A stretch of 64,000 bases of DNA from positions 1,860,001-1,924,000 of the forward strand of contig NZ_CP014234.1 of assembly GCF_001553955.1 (NCBI RefSeq), given 5' to 3'. A program made the position numbers and the translations under genes. This document shows, in pieces, positions 48,470 through 58,447 of this stretch. Within the stretch, counting starts at the first letter, position 1. The number at the start of each line of letters is the position of its first letter. Below the pieces are notes generated by a model. The model did not search any database and had not been told where the DNA came from. It saw only the letters and a list, made by a program, of their open reading frames with translations. This stretch comes from Moraxella osloensis (GTDB lineage Bacteria; Pseudomonadota; Gammaproteobacteria; Pseudomonadales; Moraxellaceae).

Positions 48470-49711
48470 ATGAACCTACCACCAACACCGCACCCTAAGC
48501 CATCGCACGAGTTAGACTATCCAACCGTTTGGATTATGATTTTGGGGTTGATTATTGCTATCGGTCCGCTGTCGATTGATATGTATTTGCCGGCTTTGCC
48601 CAGTATGGCACAAGATTTTGGCGTGGCAACAGCTTTTATGTCCAATTCGGTGCCTGCCTATTTTGTGGGATTGGTGGTCGGGCAGTTGTTTTATGGTCCG
48701 ATTTCGGATCGGATTGGGCGCATCAAGCCCTTGTATGTGGGCATGGTACTGTATGTGATTGCTTCGGTGATGTGCGCCACCACCACCAATGAATACGTGC
48801 TGTTTGTCTCACGAACGCTGCAGGCATTAGGCGCGTGTGTGGGAACGGTGGTGTCGCGAGCGATGATTCGTGACCGCTTGCATCCCAAGCAAATGGCAAA
48901 GGCATTTTCGCTGATGGTTCTAGTGATGGGGATTGCGCCGATTTTGGCACCAAGCTTGGGGTCGTTGTTGTTAAAAGTCGCCAGTTGGCGGGTGATTTTT
49001 TGGTTTTTGGCGGGGTTTGGTGTTTTAAATATCGTGCTGATCCGGCTGTTTTTGCATGAAACTTTGACCGATGAGTTTCGCAACAACCGTCCGATGAATG
49101 ACGTGCTCAGTCAATACTGGGATTTGCTCAAAGACACCCAGTTTAATTATCCTGCGATTGGCGCAGGGCTGCTGATGGGTTCGATGTTTGTGTATATCAG
49201 CGCCGCACCTGAGCTAATTATGGAAGGGTATGGGGTCACGCCGCAGCATTTTAGCTGGATTTTTGGCATGAATGCGGCAGGTTTTATTGGGTTGACACAG
49301 GTCAACCAATGGCTGGTGAACCGTTATCGTCTAGTCAGTTTGCTGCGATTTGGGGCGGTAATACAAGTAATTGCAGCAGGGTGTTTGATGCTGCTAGGCT
49401 TAGTCTTTGGCACGCAAGCTTGGCTGCCGTTGGTGCTCGCCAGTATTTTTTGTTGTATTGCAGGGTTAGGACTCACTCAGCCCAATTCAGGTGCCATTGC
49501 TTTGGCATTTCAAAAACGCCGCGCTGGCATGGCGAGTGCCTTGCAAGGCTCACTCAACTTTGTCGTCGGTATTTTTGGCGGATTAGTATTAAATATCCTG
49601 CCCTTTAATCCGGTCGCCAAGCTAGGTATTACCATGTTTATATTGATGACTATCGGCGCATTTTTGGTATTTCAAATCGACAAAAATCTCGATGTGGCGG
49701 ATGTGGACTAA
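48470..49711 (+). CDS. Bcr/CflA family MFS drug exporter
   Basis: A 413-residue transporter with 12 predicted helices. GPLSIDMYLPALPSMAQDF at TM1 and GQLFYGPISDRIGRIKPLYVG (the loop 2-3 motif A, quoted: YGPISDRIGRIKP) identify the Bcr/CflA drug-resistance group; QALGACVGTVVSRAMIRD is motif B/C-like in TM4-5. Substrates of relatives include bicyclomycin and chloramphenicol, so the specificity here is unknown. ATG 48470 is chosen; an earlier in-frame start at 48422 adds a non-homologous stretch. The stop is nearly adjacent to the convergent dioxygenase gene. Confidence 0.9.
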   Translation: MNLPPTPHPKPSHELDYPTVWIMILGLIIAIGPLSIDMYLPALPSMAQDFGVATAFMSNSVPAYFVGLVVGQLFYGPISDRIGRIKPLYVGMVLYVIASVMCATTTNEYVLFVSRTLQALGACVGTVVSRAMIRDRLHPKQMAKAFSLMVLVMGIAPILAPSLGSLLLKVASWRVIFWFLAGFGVLNIVLIRLFLHETLTDEFRNNRPMNDVLSQYWDLLKDTQFNYPAIGAGLLMGSMFVYISAAPELIMEGYGVTPQHFSWIFGMNAAGFIGLTQVNQWLVNRYRLVSLLRFGAVIQVIAAGCLMLLGLVFGTQAWLPLVLASIFCCIAGLGLTQPNSGAIALAFQKRRAGMASALQGSLNFVVGIFGGLVLNILPFNPVAKLGITMFILMTIGAFLVFQIDKNLDVADVD

Positions 49712-49714
49712 GGA

Positions 49715-50542
49715 TTAATCAAACCGATACACATCCATACCCAAACTAAAATGGGCAAAACTTTCATGCACGATGCTCATCTTTGAGCCTGCGCCCGCCG
49801 CAAAAAATAACGGCAATAAATGCTCAGGGGTGGGGTGATTGTGACGAGCAAATGGATGTGACCGCCAATCTAAAGCCGTTGGCATATGTTGTTTGAGTTG
49901 ATGAATCAACCAATATTTAAATTCACGTGCCTCAGCATCCACCTCAGCACTATCAAACTGTACCTGCGCCAAATTATGGGTGACACTGCCAGAGCCGATG
50001 AGTAATACTTGCTCTGCCCGCAGCGGCGCCAATAAAGCCCCCAGCTGAAAACACGCATAACTATCAAAATGCTGCGGCAGCGAAAGCTGCACAATCGGCA
50101 CATCTGCCTGCGGATACAAATGCACCAGTGGCGACCATACCCCATGGTCAAAAGGACGCAGTCGATTGACCGACGTGCTAACGCCCAAAGCCTGCAACTG
50201 CTGTGCCAGCTGCTCGGCAATCAGGCTATCGCCTTTGACAGGATAATCGATTGTATACAGTGCTTTTTGAAAGCCGCTAAAATCATGCCAAGTAGCGGGC
50301 GCCGCATTGCCATTGATTTCTAGATGCTGGCTTTGCCAATGCGCAGAGATGATGATAATCAAGCGCGGTTTTGGCAGATTTTGCCCAAATTTATTCAGCG
50401 CTTGGGTAGTACGGTTATTTTCGATAGCAATCGTCGGCGCCCCATGTGAGATAAACAAACTGGGCAAGGTATAAAGCGGGTACGGTGTTTGGGGTAAAAA
50501 TGGCTGCAGGCTGATTGGTTGTTTTTCGGTTTTTTCCATCAA
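49715..50542 (-). CDS. ygiD: DODA-type extradiol dioxygenase (YgiD-like)
   Basis: A ~275-residue class III extradiol dioxygenase related to plant 4,5-DOPA dioxygenase and E. coli YgiD. Metal ligands are in PSLFISHGAPTIAIE, IIIISAHWQ and RPFDHGVWSPL; NHPTPEHLLPLFFAAGAG carries the conserved C-terminal His-Pro-Thr. The natural substrate in bacteria is unclear. It is convergent with the MFS gene (three bases between stops). The first two codons are Met-Met; either could start. Confidence 0.9.
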   Translation of the reverse strand: MMEKTEKQPISLQPFLPQTPYPLYTLPSLFISHGAPTIAIENNRTTQALNKFGQNLPKPRLIIIISAHWQSQHLEINGNAAPATWHDFSGFQKALYTIDYPVKGDSLIAEQLAQQLQALGVSTSVNRLRPFDHGVWSPLVHLYPQADVPIVQLSLPQHFDSYACFQLGALLAPLRAEQVLLIGSGSVTHNLAQVQFDSAEVDAEAREFKYWLIHQLKQHMPTALDWRSHPFARHNHPTPEHLLPLFFAAGAGSKMSIVHESFAHFSLGMDVYRFD

Positions 50543-50694
50543 TTTTCTTAAAGTTGCAGTGATAAATAGAAATGATAACGAATGAATAAGGATTAACTAA
50601 AAAGGATTAATAGTAAATAAGGGAAAAATTCGCAAAAACAAGCCATGTCAGTGATTTCATACATAATCAGATATAACAGGTTAACAAAAAAAAC

Positions 50695-51201
50695 TTAAAA
50701 ATAATCACCGCGATGATACGGATGATGATGGATAATGGTCATAGCGCGGTACAGCTGCTCCATCAGTAGCACACGCACGAGTGGATGCGGCAAGGTGAGA
50801 TTGGACAGCGACCATTTGAATGTCGCATGGGCTAATACCTCTTTTGAAATGCCATCAGCACCCCCAATCACAAACGCCATATCGTCACCCAACTGCATGG
50901 CTTCGCCAACTTTAGCCGCTAAATCTTCGGTTGATAGATTCTTACCGCGGACGTCTAGGCAAATCAGCTGCTCGCGTTTGCCTGCTGAATTCTTGGCTTG
51001 GTGCGCTTGCAGAATTAGCCCGCCTTCGGTGATGGCATATTTTTCAAGTTCGGCAGGTGAGGGGTTTTTGGCACGTTTGCAGGCGGGGATTTCGACGATT
51101 TCGGTGCTGAGCATGGGCTGAATACGTTTATAATAGTCGTCAAATCCCGTCTGCACCCAAGCTGGCATTTTTTGTCCAACGGCTAAAATTCTTGCTTTCA
51201 T
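50695..51201 (-). CDS. rlmH: 23S rRNA (pseudouridine-1915 N3)-methyltransferase
   Basis: RlmH methylates pseudouridine 1915 in helix 69 of 23S rRNA. The 168-residue SPOUT protein shows FVIGGADGISKEV (SAM-binding knot) and the canonical tail LLMEQLYRAMTIIHHHPYHR ending in GDYF. The usual partner rsfS is not visible upstream; the 370 bp before it are non-coding and repeat-rich. Confidence 0.96.
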   Translation of the reverse strand: MKARILAVGQKMPAWVQTGFDDYYKRIQPMLSTEIVEIPACKRAKNPSPAELEKYAITEGGLILQAHQAKNSAGKREQLICLDVRGKNLSTEDLAAKVGEAMQLGDDMAFVIGGADGISKEVLAHATFKWSLSNLTLPHPLVRVLLMEQLYRAMTIIHHHPYHRGDYF

Positions 51202-51573
51202 GGATTCCCCTCTGTTATTTTTTGACCAATCTATATCGCTCTATGTCGCTGTGGTGATTTACCGTTAGCCATTGAACACTCGCTATCGAAGCCAACTATA
51301 TTTTCGCTATCGAAGCCAGCTATATTAAAGCTTAATTCCAGCTATATTAAAGCTTAAAACGAACCATTTAAAAACCCACCATTTAAAAACGCTTGCAACG
51401 CACCCATATACAATGCGATAAAGCCTAAAAACCCAAGCTGAGCTAAAGCCTGAACTAAAACTAAGCTTAGCAACAAAATTTTAACATGATTTTATCGCTG
51501 TGATGGATAATACTTCCCCTAGCATTTAACGAAAATGATAAAATAATTTGACTGACAAAGTTTAAAAGTTTAA
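51202..51573. repeat. 370-bp intergenic region with three nested direct duplications
   Basis: Between rlmH and rnr there is no gene. It contains TCGCTATCGAAGCCAACTAT-type repeats of 23 bp (51280-51302 and 51304-51326, one mismatch), CCAGCTATATTAAAGCTTA (51316-51334 and 51338-51356) and ACCATTTAAAAAC (51363-51375 and 51378-51390). The remainder is AT-rich and must include the divergent promoters of rlmH and rnr. Confidence 0.85.
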
Positions 51574-51597
51574 ATGATAAAAAAAGACGACAACAAT

Positions 51598-53973
51598 ATG
51601 AAAAATTGGCAAGACCCCAATGCCGCTGCTGAAGCAGCCAACTATGACAACCCGATTCCAAGCCGCGTACTGATTTTGCAAACCCTAGTTGAGCGCGGAC
51701 AAGCTACCCAACACGAGCTTGCGACGATTTTTGATTTAGATGACGACGAGTACGACGCACTGGGCAACCGTTTAAAAGCCATGCTGCGTGATGGACAATT
51801 AAGCCGTGATGCCGACGGGGGCAATCCTTACATTTATCGCCCATTGACTGACAATGATGCCGTGACTGGCGTGGTCGCTGCCCATGCCAAAGGCTTTGGC
51901 TTTGTCGTGCTTGACGATATGCCGGATTTATTTTTGAATGAAACTGAAATGCGCTGGGTATTTCATGGCGATAAAGTAAAAGCCATCGCCACTAGCACCG
52001 ATAACCGTGGTCGTATGATGGGTCGTGTGTTGTCGGTGGTGTCCCATGCCCAGCTACAATATATCGGTAAACTTGCAAAAGATGACGATGGTTACTTTGT
52101 AGAACTCATTAGCCCAAACAATCATCAACCGATTACGGTGACCGAAGAAAACGTCGAAGCGCTACAACTCAAAATTGGCGACCCCGTCAAAGTCGATATC
52201 ATTGACTATCCCACCCAACATGAATACGCGACGGGGAAAATTACTGAAAGCTTGGTCGATGATAACGAGCGTGAATTGATTATCAAAACCACGTTGCTAA
52301 ATTACGATATTCCCCATGAGTTTAGCCCAAACGTCATGCAGCAAGTCGATGCGTATAAAGAGCCGACACAAAAAGACTATCAAGACCGTATCGATTTACG
52401 TACGTTGCCGCTAGTCACCATTGATGGCGAAGACTCGCGCGACTTCGATGATGCCGTCTATGCCGAAAAACGTCGCGGCGGTGGCTATCGCTTGGTGGTC
52501 GCGATTGCCGATGTCAGTCATTATGTGACTGCCAACTCAGTACTTGACCAAGAAGCCTATGAGCGTGGTACGTCAGTGTACTTCCCGCATTTTGTGGTGC
52601 CGATGCTCCCTGAAAAACTCTCCAACGGTCTTTGCTCTTTAAACCCAGGTGTTGACCGCTTGTGTATGGTAGCTGACATCATACTATCGCGTAGCGGCAA
52701 CGTGACCAGCTATGAGTTTTATCCAAGCGTGATGCACTCTCAAGCGCGATTGACTTATAACCAAGTCAATGATTATTTTGCCCAAGTTCAAGGGGAAACG
52801 CCCAAAGCCGAAGTGCCTATCACTATCACCGGTAATAAAGCGGTCAAAAAATCAATTGATGTACTGTATGATTTGTACAAAGTGCTATTGGTCAAACGCG
52901 AACAGCGCCATGCGATGGAATTTGAAACCCAAGAGACTTATATCAAGTTTGATGAAGCAGGCAAAATTAGCGCCATTGTGCCGCGGACGCGTGGTGAATC
53001 GCATAAGCTCATCGAAGAGATGATGCTACTTGCCAATACCTGCGCGGCTGAATTTTCGCTCAAGCATGAATTGCCGGTTTTGTATCGCAATCATGATACC
53101 CCAGAGGCAGAAAAAGCCGCTCGCGTCAGTGACTTTGTGAAGCATTTTGGTTTGTCATTTCCTGAAGAAAACCCGACACAGGCAGATTATCAGCGTATCA
53201 TTGAAGCGACACGCGAGCGCCCTGATGCGATTAGTATCCATAGTGTGCTACTGCGCTCCATGCAGCAAGCCAACTATGCACCGACCAATATCGGACACTT
53301 TGGGCTGGCGTATGAGGCATACAGCCACTTTACCTCACCGATTCGCCGTTATCCCGACTTGATGCTACACCGTGCCATCAAAGCCAAAGTGACTGGCAAA
53401 AAGGCACCACTGCCAGATTGGTCGCTAGAAGATGCGGCTGAACACACCTCAATGACAGAGCGCCGTGCCGATGAAGCCAGCCGTTTTGTTGAGCAGTGGC
53501 TCAAAGCCCATTATATGAAAGACCATATCGGTGAAGCGTTTGATGCGGTGGTTACCACAGTGACCAATTTTGGCTTATTTGTGACCCTCACCGATTTATT
53601 CATTGATGGCTTGATTCATATCTCGCATTTGGGCGAAGATTACTTTGTATATGATGACAAGGCGCAGCAGTTATTCGGTGAAAAATCAGGACTGGTGTTT
53701 GGACTCGGTGATAAAGTCCGTGTCAAAGTCGCTGCCGTCAATATGGAGACCCAGCAGATTGATTTTGATTTGGTGGCACAGCTGGAAAAATCGTCATTTA
53801 ATAATCGCGGTAAAGGCAAAAGTCGCGGTCAATTGCAAGCGGTCTCTAATTCTAAGGCTCAATCCAATCCCAATGCGCCATCTAATCCTAAACCTCAATC
53901 CAAGCCAAATGAGAGCGTCAGGAAAGCAAAAAGCGCTAAAAATAAAAGTAACGCGCGCAACAAATCTCGCTAA
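51598..53973 (+). CDS. rnr: Ribonuclease R
   Basis: RNase R is a 3'-5' hydrolytic exoribonuclease that digests structured RNA. Domains in order: an N-terminal winged helix (SRVLILQTLVERGQATQHEL), two cold-shock domains, the RNB catalytic domain with TIDGEDSRDFDDAVYAEKR and HFTSPIRRYPDLMLHR, an S1 domain (FDAVVTTVTNFGLFVTLTD) and a Lys/Asn/Ser-rich basic tail. I prefer ATG 51598 because the protein then starts KNWQDP as in relatives; ATG 51574 is possible. Neither has a strong SD. Confidence 0.95.
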   Translation: MKNWQDPNAAAEAANYDNPIPSRVLILQTLVERGQATQHELATIFDLDDDEYDALGNRLKAMLRDGQLSRDADGGNPYIYRPLTDNDAVTGVVAAHAKGFGFVVLDDMPDLFLNETEMRWVFHGDKVKAIATSTDNRGRMMGRVLSVVSHAQLQYIGKLAKDDDGYFVELISPNNHQPITVTEENVEALQLKIGDPVKVDIIDYPTQHEYATGKITESLVDDNERELIIKTTLLNYDIPHEFSPNVMQQVDAYKEPTQKDYQDRIDLRTLPLVTIDGEDSRDFDDAVYAEKRRGGGYRLVVAIADVSHYVTANSVLDQEAYERGTSVYFPHFVVPMLPEKLSNGLCSLNPGVDRLCMVADIILSRSGNVTSYEFYPSVMHSQARLTYNQVNDYFAQVQGETPKAEVPITITGNKAVKKSIDVLYDLYKVLLVKREQRHAMEFETQETYIKFDEAGKISAIVPRTRGESHKLIEEMMLLANTCAAEFSLKHELPVLYRNHDTPEAEKAARVSDFVKHFGLSFPEENPTQADYQRIIEATRERPDAISIHSVLLRSMQQANYAPTNIGHFGLAYEAYSHFTSPIRRYPDLMLHRAIKAKVTGKKAPLPDWSLEDAAEHTSMTERRADEASRFVEQWLKAHYMKDHIGEAFDAVVTTVTNFGLFVTLTDLFIDGLIHISHLGEDYFVYDDKAQQLFGEKSGLVFGLGDKVRVKVAAVNMETQQIDFDLVAQLEKSSFNNRGKGKSRGQLQAVSNSKAQSNPNAPSNPKPQSKPNESVRKAKSAKNKSNARNKSR

Positions 53974-53977
53974 TGAA

Positions 53978-54007
53978 AAAAAAGGGCAATACAATTTGCC
54001 CTTTTTT
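53978..54007 (+). terminator. rnr terminator
   Basis: AAAAAAGGGCAA and TTGCCCTTTTTT form a 12-bp stem with loop TACAAT, directly after the rnr stop. Confidence 0.88.
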
Positions 54008-54151
54008 ATCGTTGAGACAAATACCTGCTAAAACAAAAAACGTTTTTGACTACTTAATCTTAGCCATTTGATGCTAGCGACTTAATATTAGCCACTTGCT
54101 GCCCTTTAACCAGTGTTGCGTGGCGGTACTAGCAGCTAATACGCCAAGTTA

Positions 54152-54424
54152 TTATTGCGTGGTTTTTTCTGCGCTTGCCAAATTGTTGGATGAGGTTTGC
54201 GCGGCTTGATTCAAATCTGTTGTTGCCTTATCAAGCACTTGTTTGGGCTGCTCGCCAATCGATGACGTATCGTTTGGTGCTATGGCTAAGGGCGCAGAGG
54301 CGGCACTACTATTGGCTTCATTAGATGCAATGATTTGCTGGGTACGATGTGATGATATTAGGTTAAAAATGGCGAGTGCGGTGATGCCTAATATTGCAAA
54401 AATAATGAGTAATTTTGGTTGCAT
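54152..54424 (-). CDS. Small membrane-anchored protein, unknown
   Basis: A 90-residue protein with an N-terminal helix (LLIIFAILGITALAIFNLIS) and a polar Ser/Ala/Asn/Gln tail without recognisable domains. GGAAA precedes the ATG at suitable distance. No family is recognised. It may be an envelope protein anchored by its N-terminus. It converges with rnr and lies in the same orientation as the EEP nuclease gene, but 185 bp apart from it. Confidence 0.55.
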   Translation of the reverse strand: MQPKLLIIFAILGITALAIFNLISSHRTQQIIASNEANSSAASAPLAIAPNDTSSIGEQPKQVLDKATTDLNQAAQTSSNNLASAEKTTQ

Positions 54425-54564
54425 GAGGATTTCCAGTATAGCGTCAATTTGGCTAACCGACGTGTAAAGCCTGACGTCTAAAGTCTGTGGTTTAAAACGT
54501 CAAATCGGGTTTTGCTAGGACAAAAATTGACAGTCATGTCTATAAAAATTGGTATGCTACCTTT

Positions 54565-54592
54565 ATGCAAAAATCATGCAAAAATCATGCAA
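54565..54592. repeat. 11-bp tandem repeat, 2.5 copies
   Basis: ATGCAAAAATC at 54565-54575 and 54576-54586, then a 6-bp partial copy, just downstream of the EEP nuclease stop. Confidence 0.85.
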
Positions 54593-54609
54593 ATTTAATC
54601 TGTTAATGT

Positions 54610-55440
54610 TTAATCGGGCAGCAGACTGACTTCGGCACTAACCGGCAAATGGTCAGAGAGATTTGACCAAGGTTGTCCCTTATGCACCCAAGCACGGTGT
54701 ACTTGTAGGTTGCGCACATAGATACGGTCAAGGCTTAATACTGGAAGCTTGGCAGGGAAGGTGGGTAGTAATTTGCCATGGTGGGTCAGCACAGCTTCTT
54801 GTAAATTAAGGTCACAGCCAAGCTTTTGACAGGATAATTTTTTCCAGTCATTGAAATCGCCTGCCAATATAAGCGGCGTGGATTGGTCGATTTCGTTATT
54901 GATATACTGGCTTATCACCTCATATTGTTTTTCACGGTCATTTTCCCTTAAGTTTAGATGCGCACAAAGCACGATAATGGGCGTGTGCCAGCCTATGGGC
55001 TGAATTTCGCAGTGCAACACACCACGCTGCTCAAGGCGGCTCACTGTGATATTGACATTGTGTTTGGGGTCGAGCGGATGGCGACTTAGTACCGCATTGC
55101 CATGATGACCGTGGTTATATTCGACGTTTTTGCCATAGCTGTTTTCAAGCTGTAGATACTCGCCAAACCATTCATGTTGGGACTGGTCAGGAAATTCATT
55201 GTATTTCACCACGCGTTTGAGATTTTGACCTTGGACTTCCTGCAAACAAATAATATCAGATTGCACTTGGTTAAGGGCAGCGGCGATGCCTTCCATTTTG
55301 ACAAAACGATTGAGGGGTGACATGCCTTTATGGATGTTATAACTGGTGATGATTAGGCTGTTTTTTGGTTGTTTGGCGCCTGCTACTTCGTTTGATGCTA
55401 CTGGGTTAGGTGTTATTTTTTTAGGTGTTAGTGAGCGCAT
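54610..55440 (-). CDS. Endonuclease/exonuclease/phosphatase (EEP) family protein
   Basis: A 276-residue EEP-fold hydrolase related to YbhP. IITSYNIHKGMSPLNRF, IICLQEVQGQN (metal-binding Glu), ILAGDFNDWKK and SDHLPVSAEVSL (catalytic Asp-His) define the site. The substrate could be nucleic acid or a phospholipid headgroup; YbhP-type members are uncharacterised. No signal peptide is evident. It is divergent from prlC. Confidence 0.86.
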   Translation of the reverse strand: MRSLTPKKITPNPVASNEVAGAKQPKNSLIITSYNIHKGMSPLNRFVKMEGIAAALNQVQSDIICLQEVQGQNLKRVVKYNEFPDQSQHEWFGEYLQLENSYGKNVEYNHGHHGNAVLSRHPLDPKHNVNITVSRLEQRGVLHCEIQPIGWHTPIIVLCAHLNLRENDREKQYEVISQYINNEIDQSTPLILAGDFNDWKKLSCQKLGCDLNLQEAVLTHHGKLLPTFPAKLPVLSLDRIYVRNLQVHRAWVHKGQPWSNLSDHLPVSAEVSLLPD

Positions 55441-55680
55441 AATAAAATCACAGTGATAGACATGGCATTATTTTAACGTGAAATTGTGCCGCTGGCTTGT
55501 TTTGACAAAAAATTGTCACAATATAGTGGTTGTCGACATTTATGTCGCAAACGCATGTAGTAAACCTATGTAGTAAAATGGGGTAGCTTTGCAAAGCATT
55601 GCGGTTTTTATGCTAAAATTTTGGGCAATGACGACTTTTACTTTGAATCATTAACGAGCGATAAAAAATTGGAAAACAGT

Positions 55681-57900
55681 ATGACCAACGATGTAGAAAA
55701 TCCGACAAAAAATTTGCACCTTGTTGAATTTAATCAATTAGCGCTTGAGCGACTCAAGACGGCAATCGATGAGGCGTTGGCGAATGGACATGCGTTTTTG
55801 GCTATGCTCGATGATGAAGCTGGGCTCGATAACCTCGATAACAAAGCTGGGCAAGCCAATAGTCAAGTTAACGATACAAAACTCAGCAGCCAGCAAGCGC
55901 TCAATGATATCATCGCCTTTGACCATGTGAATTTGGCATTGGACCGCAGTTGGGGCTTGCTATCGCACTTAAATAGCGTGATCAGTGATGAGCCAATCCG
56001 TGCGCTGCATCATGCATTACTGCCTGCACTTTCTGCTTACGGCACGGCGGTTGGTCAAAATCTCCCGCTATATCAACGCTATCAGCGTGTGGTGAGCGAT
56101 CAGTCATTTTTTGAGCGTTTAGAGCCTGCGAGACAACGCTCGTTGACCTTGGCGCTACAAAGTTTTGAGTTATCCGGTGTGGGTTTGGCTGAGGCGCAAA
56201 AACAGCAATTTGCCACCCTTGCCAGCGAGTTATCTACGCTATCGGCTAAATTCTCCGATAATGTGCTCGATGCCACCCAAAGCTACTTTTTACCGTTAAG
56301 CGAATCGCAACTGGCAGGACTGCCTGAATCTGCGCTTGCCATGCTTGCAGATGCGGGCAGGCGATACACAGAAAAATTCCCCGAGCAAGTATTGGCAACG
56401 CCTTATGTCGCGACACTTGATATCCCAGTCTATCTTGCGGTGATGACCTATGCCGATGACCGCGAGTTACGCGAAACCTTGTATCGTGCGTATGTCACCC
56501 GTGCCTCTGAACTGTCAGCGCAGCCAGAATTTAACAATGCCGATATCATGGCGGATATCATGGCAAAACGCGCACAAAAAGCCCAGTTATTGGGCTATGA
56601 CAATTTTGCTGAGTTATCGCTTGCCACCAAAATGGCGGACAATGTCGACACTGTAGAGCAGTTTTTACGGGATTTGGCAGACAAAGCACGACCCTTTGCC
56701 ATGCAAGATTTAAAACAACTGCAAGTTGAAGGGTTGGCGTTTGGCATCGGTGATGAGGGCGATGAGGTGCGACCTTGGGATACGGCGTATCTGGCAGAAA
56801 AGGTTAAACAACGTCAATTTAATCTATCGCAAGAACAAGTGCGTCCGTACTTCCCAGTGCCGACGGTCATCGTAGGCTTATTTGAGATTGTGCAAAAACT
56901 GTATGGCATTCAGATTGAAGATAAAACTGCAAGCACGCAGCGCTGGCATGATGACGTGCGTTTTTATCAAGTTTTTAATGAACATCAGCAGCTTATCGGT
57001 GGTTTTTATTTTGATTTATATGCCCGTCCTGGCAAACGCGGTGGCGCATGGATGAGTGGCTTTCAAGCGCGTTATCAACACGATGATAGCGGTTATCAGC
57101 AGTTACCTGTTTGTTTTATGGTGGCAAATTTTAGCCCTGCGCCAACGGGTACGCAGCGTGGCAAACCCAGCTTATTAACCCATGATGAAGTGTTAACCCT
57201 TTTTCATGAGTTTGGACATGGGTTGCACCATCTGCTCACTGAAGTGAATGTTGGCGATGTGGCAGGCGTGAATGGCGTCGAGTGGGATGCAGTTGAGCTA
57301 CCCAGTCAGTTTATGGAAAACTGGGCATGGCACCCTGAAGGCATTGCATTAATCAGCCGTCATGTCGATACGGGCGAAACGTTGCCAGAGCGCATGTTAC
57401 AAAGTATGCTTGCTGCCAAAAATTTCCAAAGCGGCATGCAAACCCTGCGCCAGCTAGAGTTTGCGCTATTTGATTTGTTATTGCATGCCAAAACCCCAGC
57501 ACCCGACTATCCCCAGTTATTGGCGTTACTCGATAGCGTGCGTGCCGATGTGTCGATTATGCCGACCGCCAGCTACAACCGTTTTGCCAATGGTTTTAGC
57601 CACATTTTCGCAGGGGGCTATGCGGCAGGATATTATTCTTACAAATGGGCAGAACTGTTGTCAGCCGATGCGTTTAGCAAGTTTGAAGAAACCAGTATTT
57701 TTGATAAAAACGCTGGCAAATCCTTCCGCGATAACATTTTAGCCAAAGGCGGTAGCCAATCTGCAAAAGCCAACTTTGAGGCATTTCGCGGTCGTGAAGC
57801 CCGTATTGATGCGCTGTTACGCCACTCGGGATTTTTAACCAGTAGCTATGATGAACTGCTGAGCGATGACACCGATAACGCCAACACCCAAGCTTGGTAA
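55681..57900 (+). CDS. prlC: Oligopeptidase A (M3 family)
   Basis: A cytoplasmic zinc metallopeptidase that degrades signal peptides and other oligopeptides. The zinc motif is TLFHEFGHGLHHLL; EWDAVELPSQFMENWAWHPE carries the third zinc ligand and FAGGYAAGYYSYKWAEL the substrate-binding tyrosines. ATG 55681 follows GGAAA; a TTG at 55621 would extend it. The ~739-residue length is longer than the E. coli 680, mainly in the first 100 residues, which include an Asp/Asn-rich insert. yheV follows after 39 bp. Confidence 0.95.
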   Translation: MTNDVENPTKNLHLVEFNQLALERLKTAIDEALANGHAFLAMLDDEAGLDNLDNKAGQANSQVNDTKLSSQQALNDIIAFDHVNLALDRSWGLLSHLNSVISDEPIRALHHALLPALSAYGTAVGQNLPLYQRYQRVVSDQSFFERLEPARQRSLTLALQSFELSGVGLAEAQKQQFATLASELSTLSAKFSDNVLDATQSYFLPLSESQLAGLPESALAMLADAGRRYTEKFPEQVLATPYVATLDIPVYLAVMTYADDRELRETLYRAYVTRASELSAQPEFNNADIMADIMAKRAQKAQLLGYDNFAELSLATKMADNVDTVEQFLRDLADKARPFAMQDLKQLQVEGLAFGIGDEGDEVRPWDTAYLAEKVKQRQFNLSQEQVRPYFPVPTVIVGLFEIVQKLYGIQIEDKTASTQRWHDDVRFYQVFNEHQQLIGGFYFDLYARPGKRGGAWMSGFQARYQHDDSGYQQLPVCFMVANFSPAPTGTQRGKPSLLTHDEVLTLFHEFGHGLHHLLTEVNVGDVAGVNGVEWDAVELPSQFMENWAWHPEGIALISRHVDTGETLPERMLQSMLAAKNFQSGMQTLRQLEFALFDLLLHAKTPAPDYPQLLALLDSVRADVSIMPTASYNRFANGFSHIFAGGYAAGYYSYKWAELLSADAFSKFEETSIFDKNAGKSFRDNILAKGGSQSAKANFEAFRGREARIDALLRHSGFLTSSYDELLSDDTDNANTQAW

Positions 57901-57939
57901 CACGGTTGTCAAAATACAGGCTAGTAAAAAGAAGACACT

Positions 57940-58191
57940 ATGAGATATCAATCCAATCGCCCCAAACGTCAATTTTTGGCGGGGGTGGCATGCCCAAGCT
58001 GTAAAGCACTGGATAAAGTTGTTCAAATTCAGCTATATCAGCCCGAGTATGATGAGTATATCGAGTGTACGGCGTGTGGCTATAGCGAGCGTCGCCCAAC
58101 ACCCGATGATATCATCGACATTCAGCAATCCAATCATCAGGAAACTGTTCATTATGGCGACGATGGCGCGGGTATTGTTAGGTTTAAATAA
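57940..58191 (+). CDS. yheV: YheV family zinc-ribbon protein
   Basis: An 83-residue protein with four cysteines in two CxxC pairs (ACPSCKALDKVVQI and IECTACGYSERR), the YheV/DUF2387 pattern. The function is unknown. It lies downstream of prlC as in many gammaproteobacteria, which supports the call. Confidence 0.88.
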   Translation: MRYQSNRPKRQFLAGVACPSCKALDKVVQIQLYQPEYDEYIECTACGYSERRPTPDDIIDIQQSNHQETVHYGDDGAGIVRFK

Positions 58192-58447
58192 GCCAAGTTT
58201 AAGCGGTTTGGGTAAATTTTGGCAAGGTTAACGAGTTTAAGCGTCCCTGATACAATTAGGGTGGTCAAATTATGGCGTTCAAAGTAGGTTTTTGTGCCAA
58301 AAGTTGTTATTTTTGATTGCGGTTTGTTATAGTAACAAGCAAACGAATGTACACCATCATTTTCATGCCAGCTTGGCATATACATCGCTAGCATGAAATC
58401 GTACAGACATCTGACCCGCCCGACATGGATAGGGATATTGACCCAAC

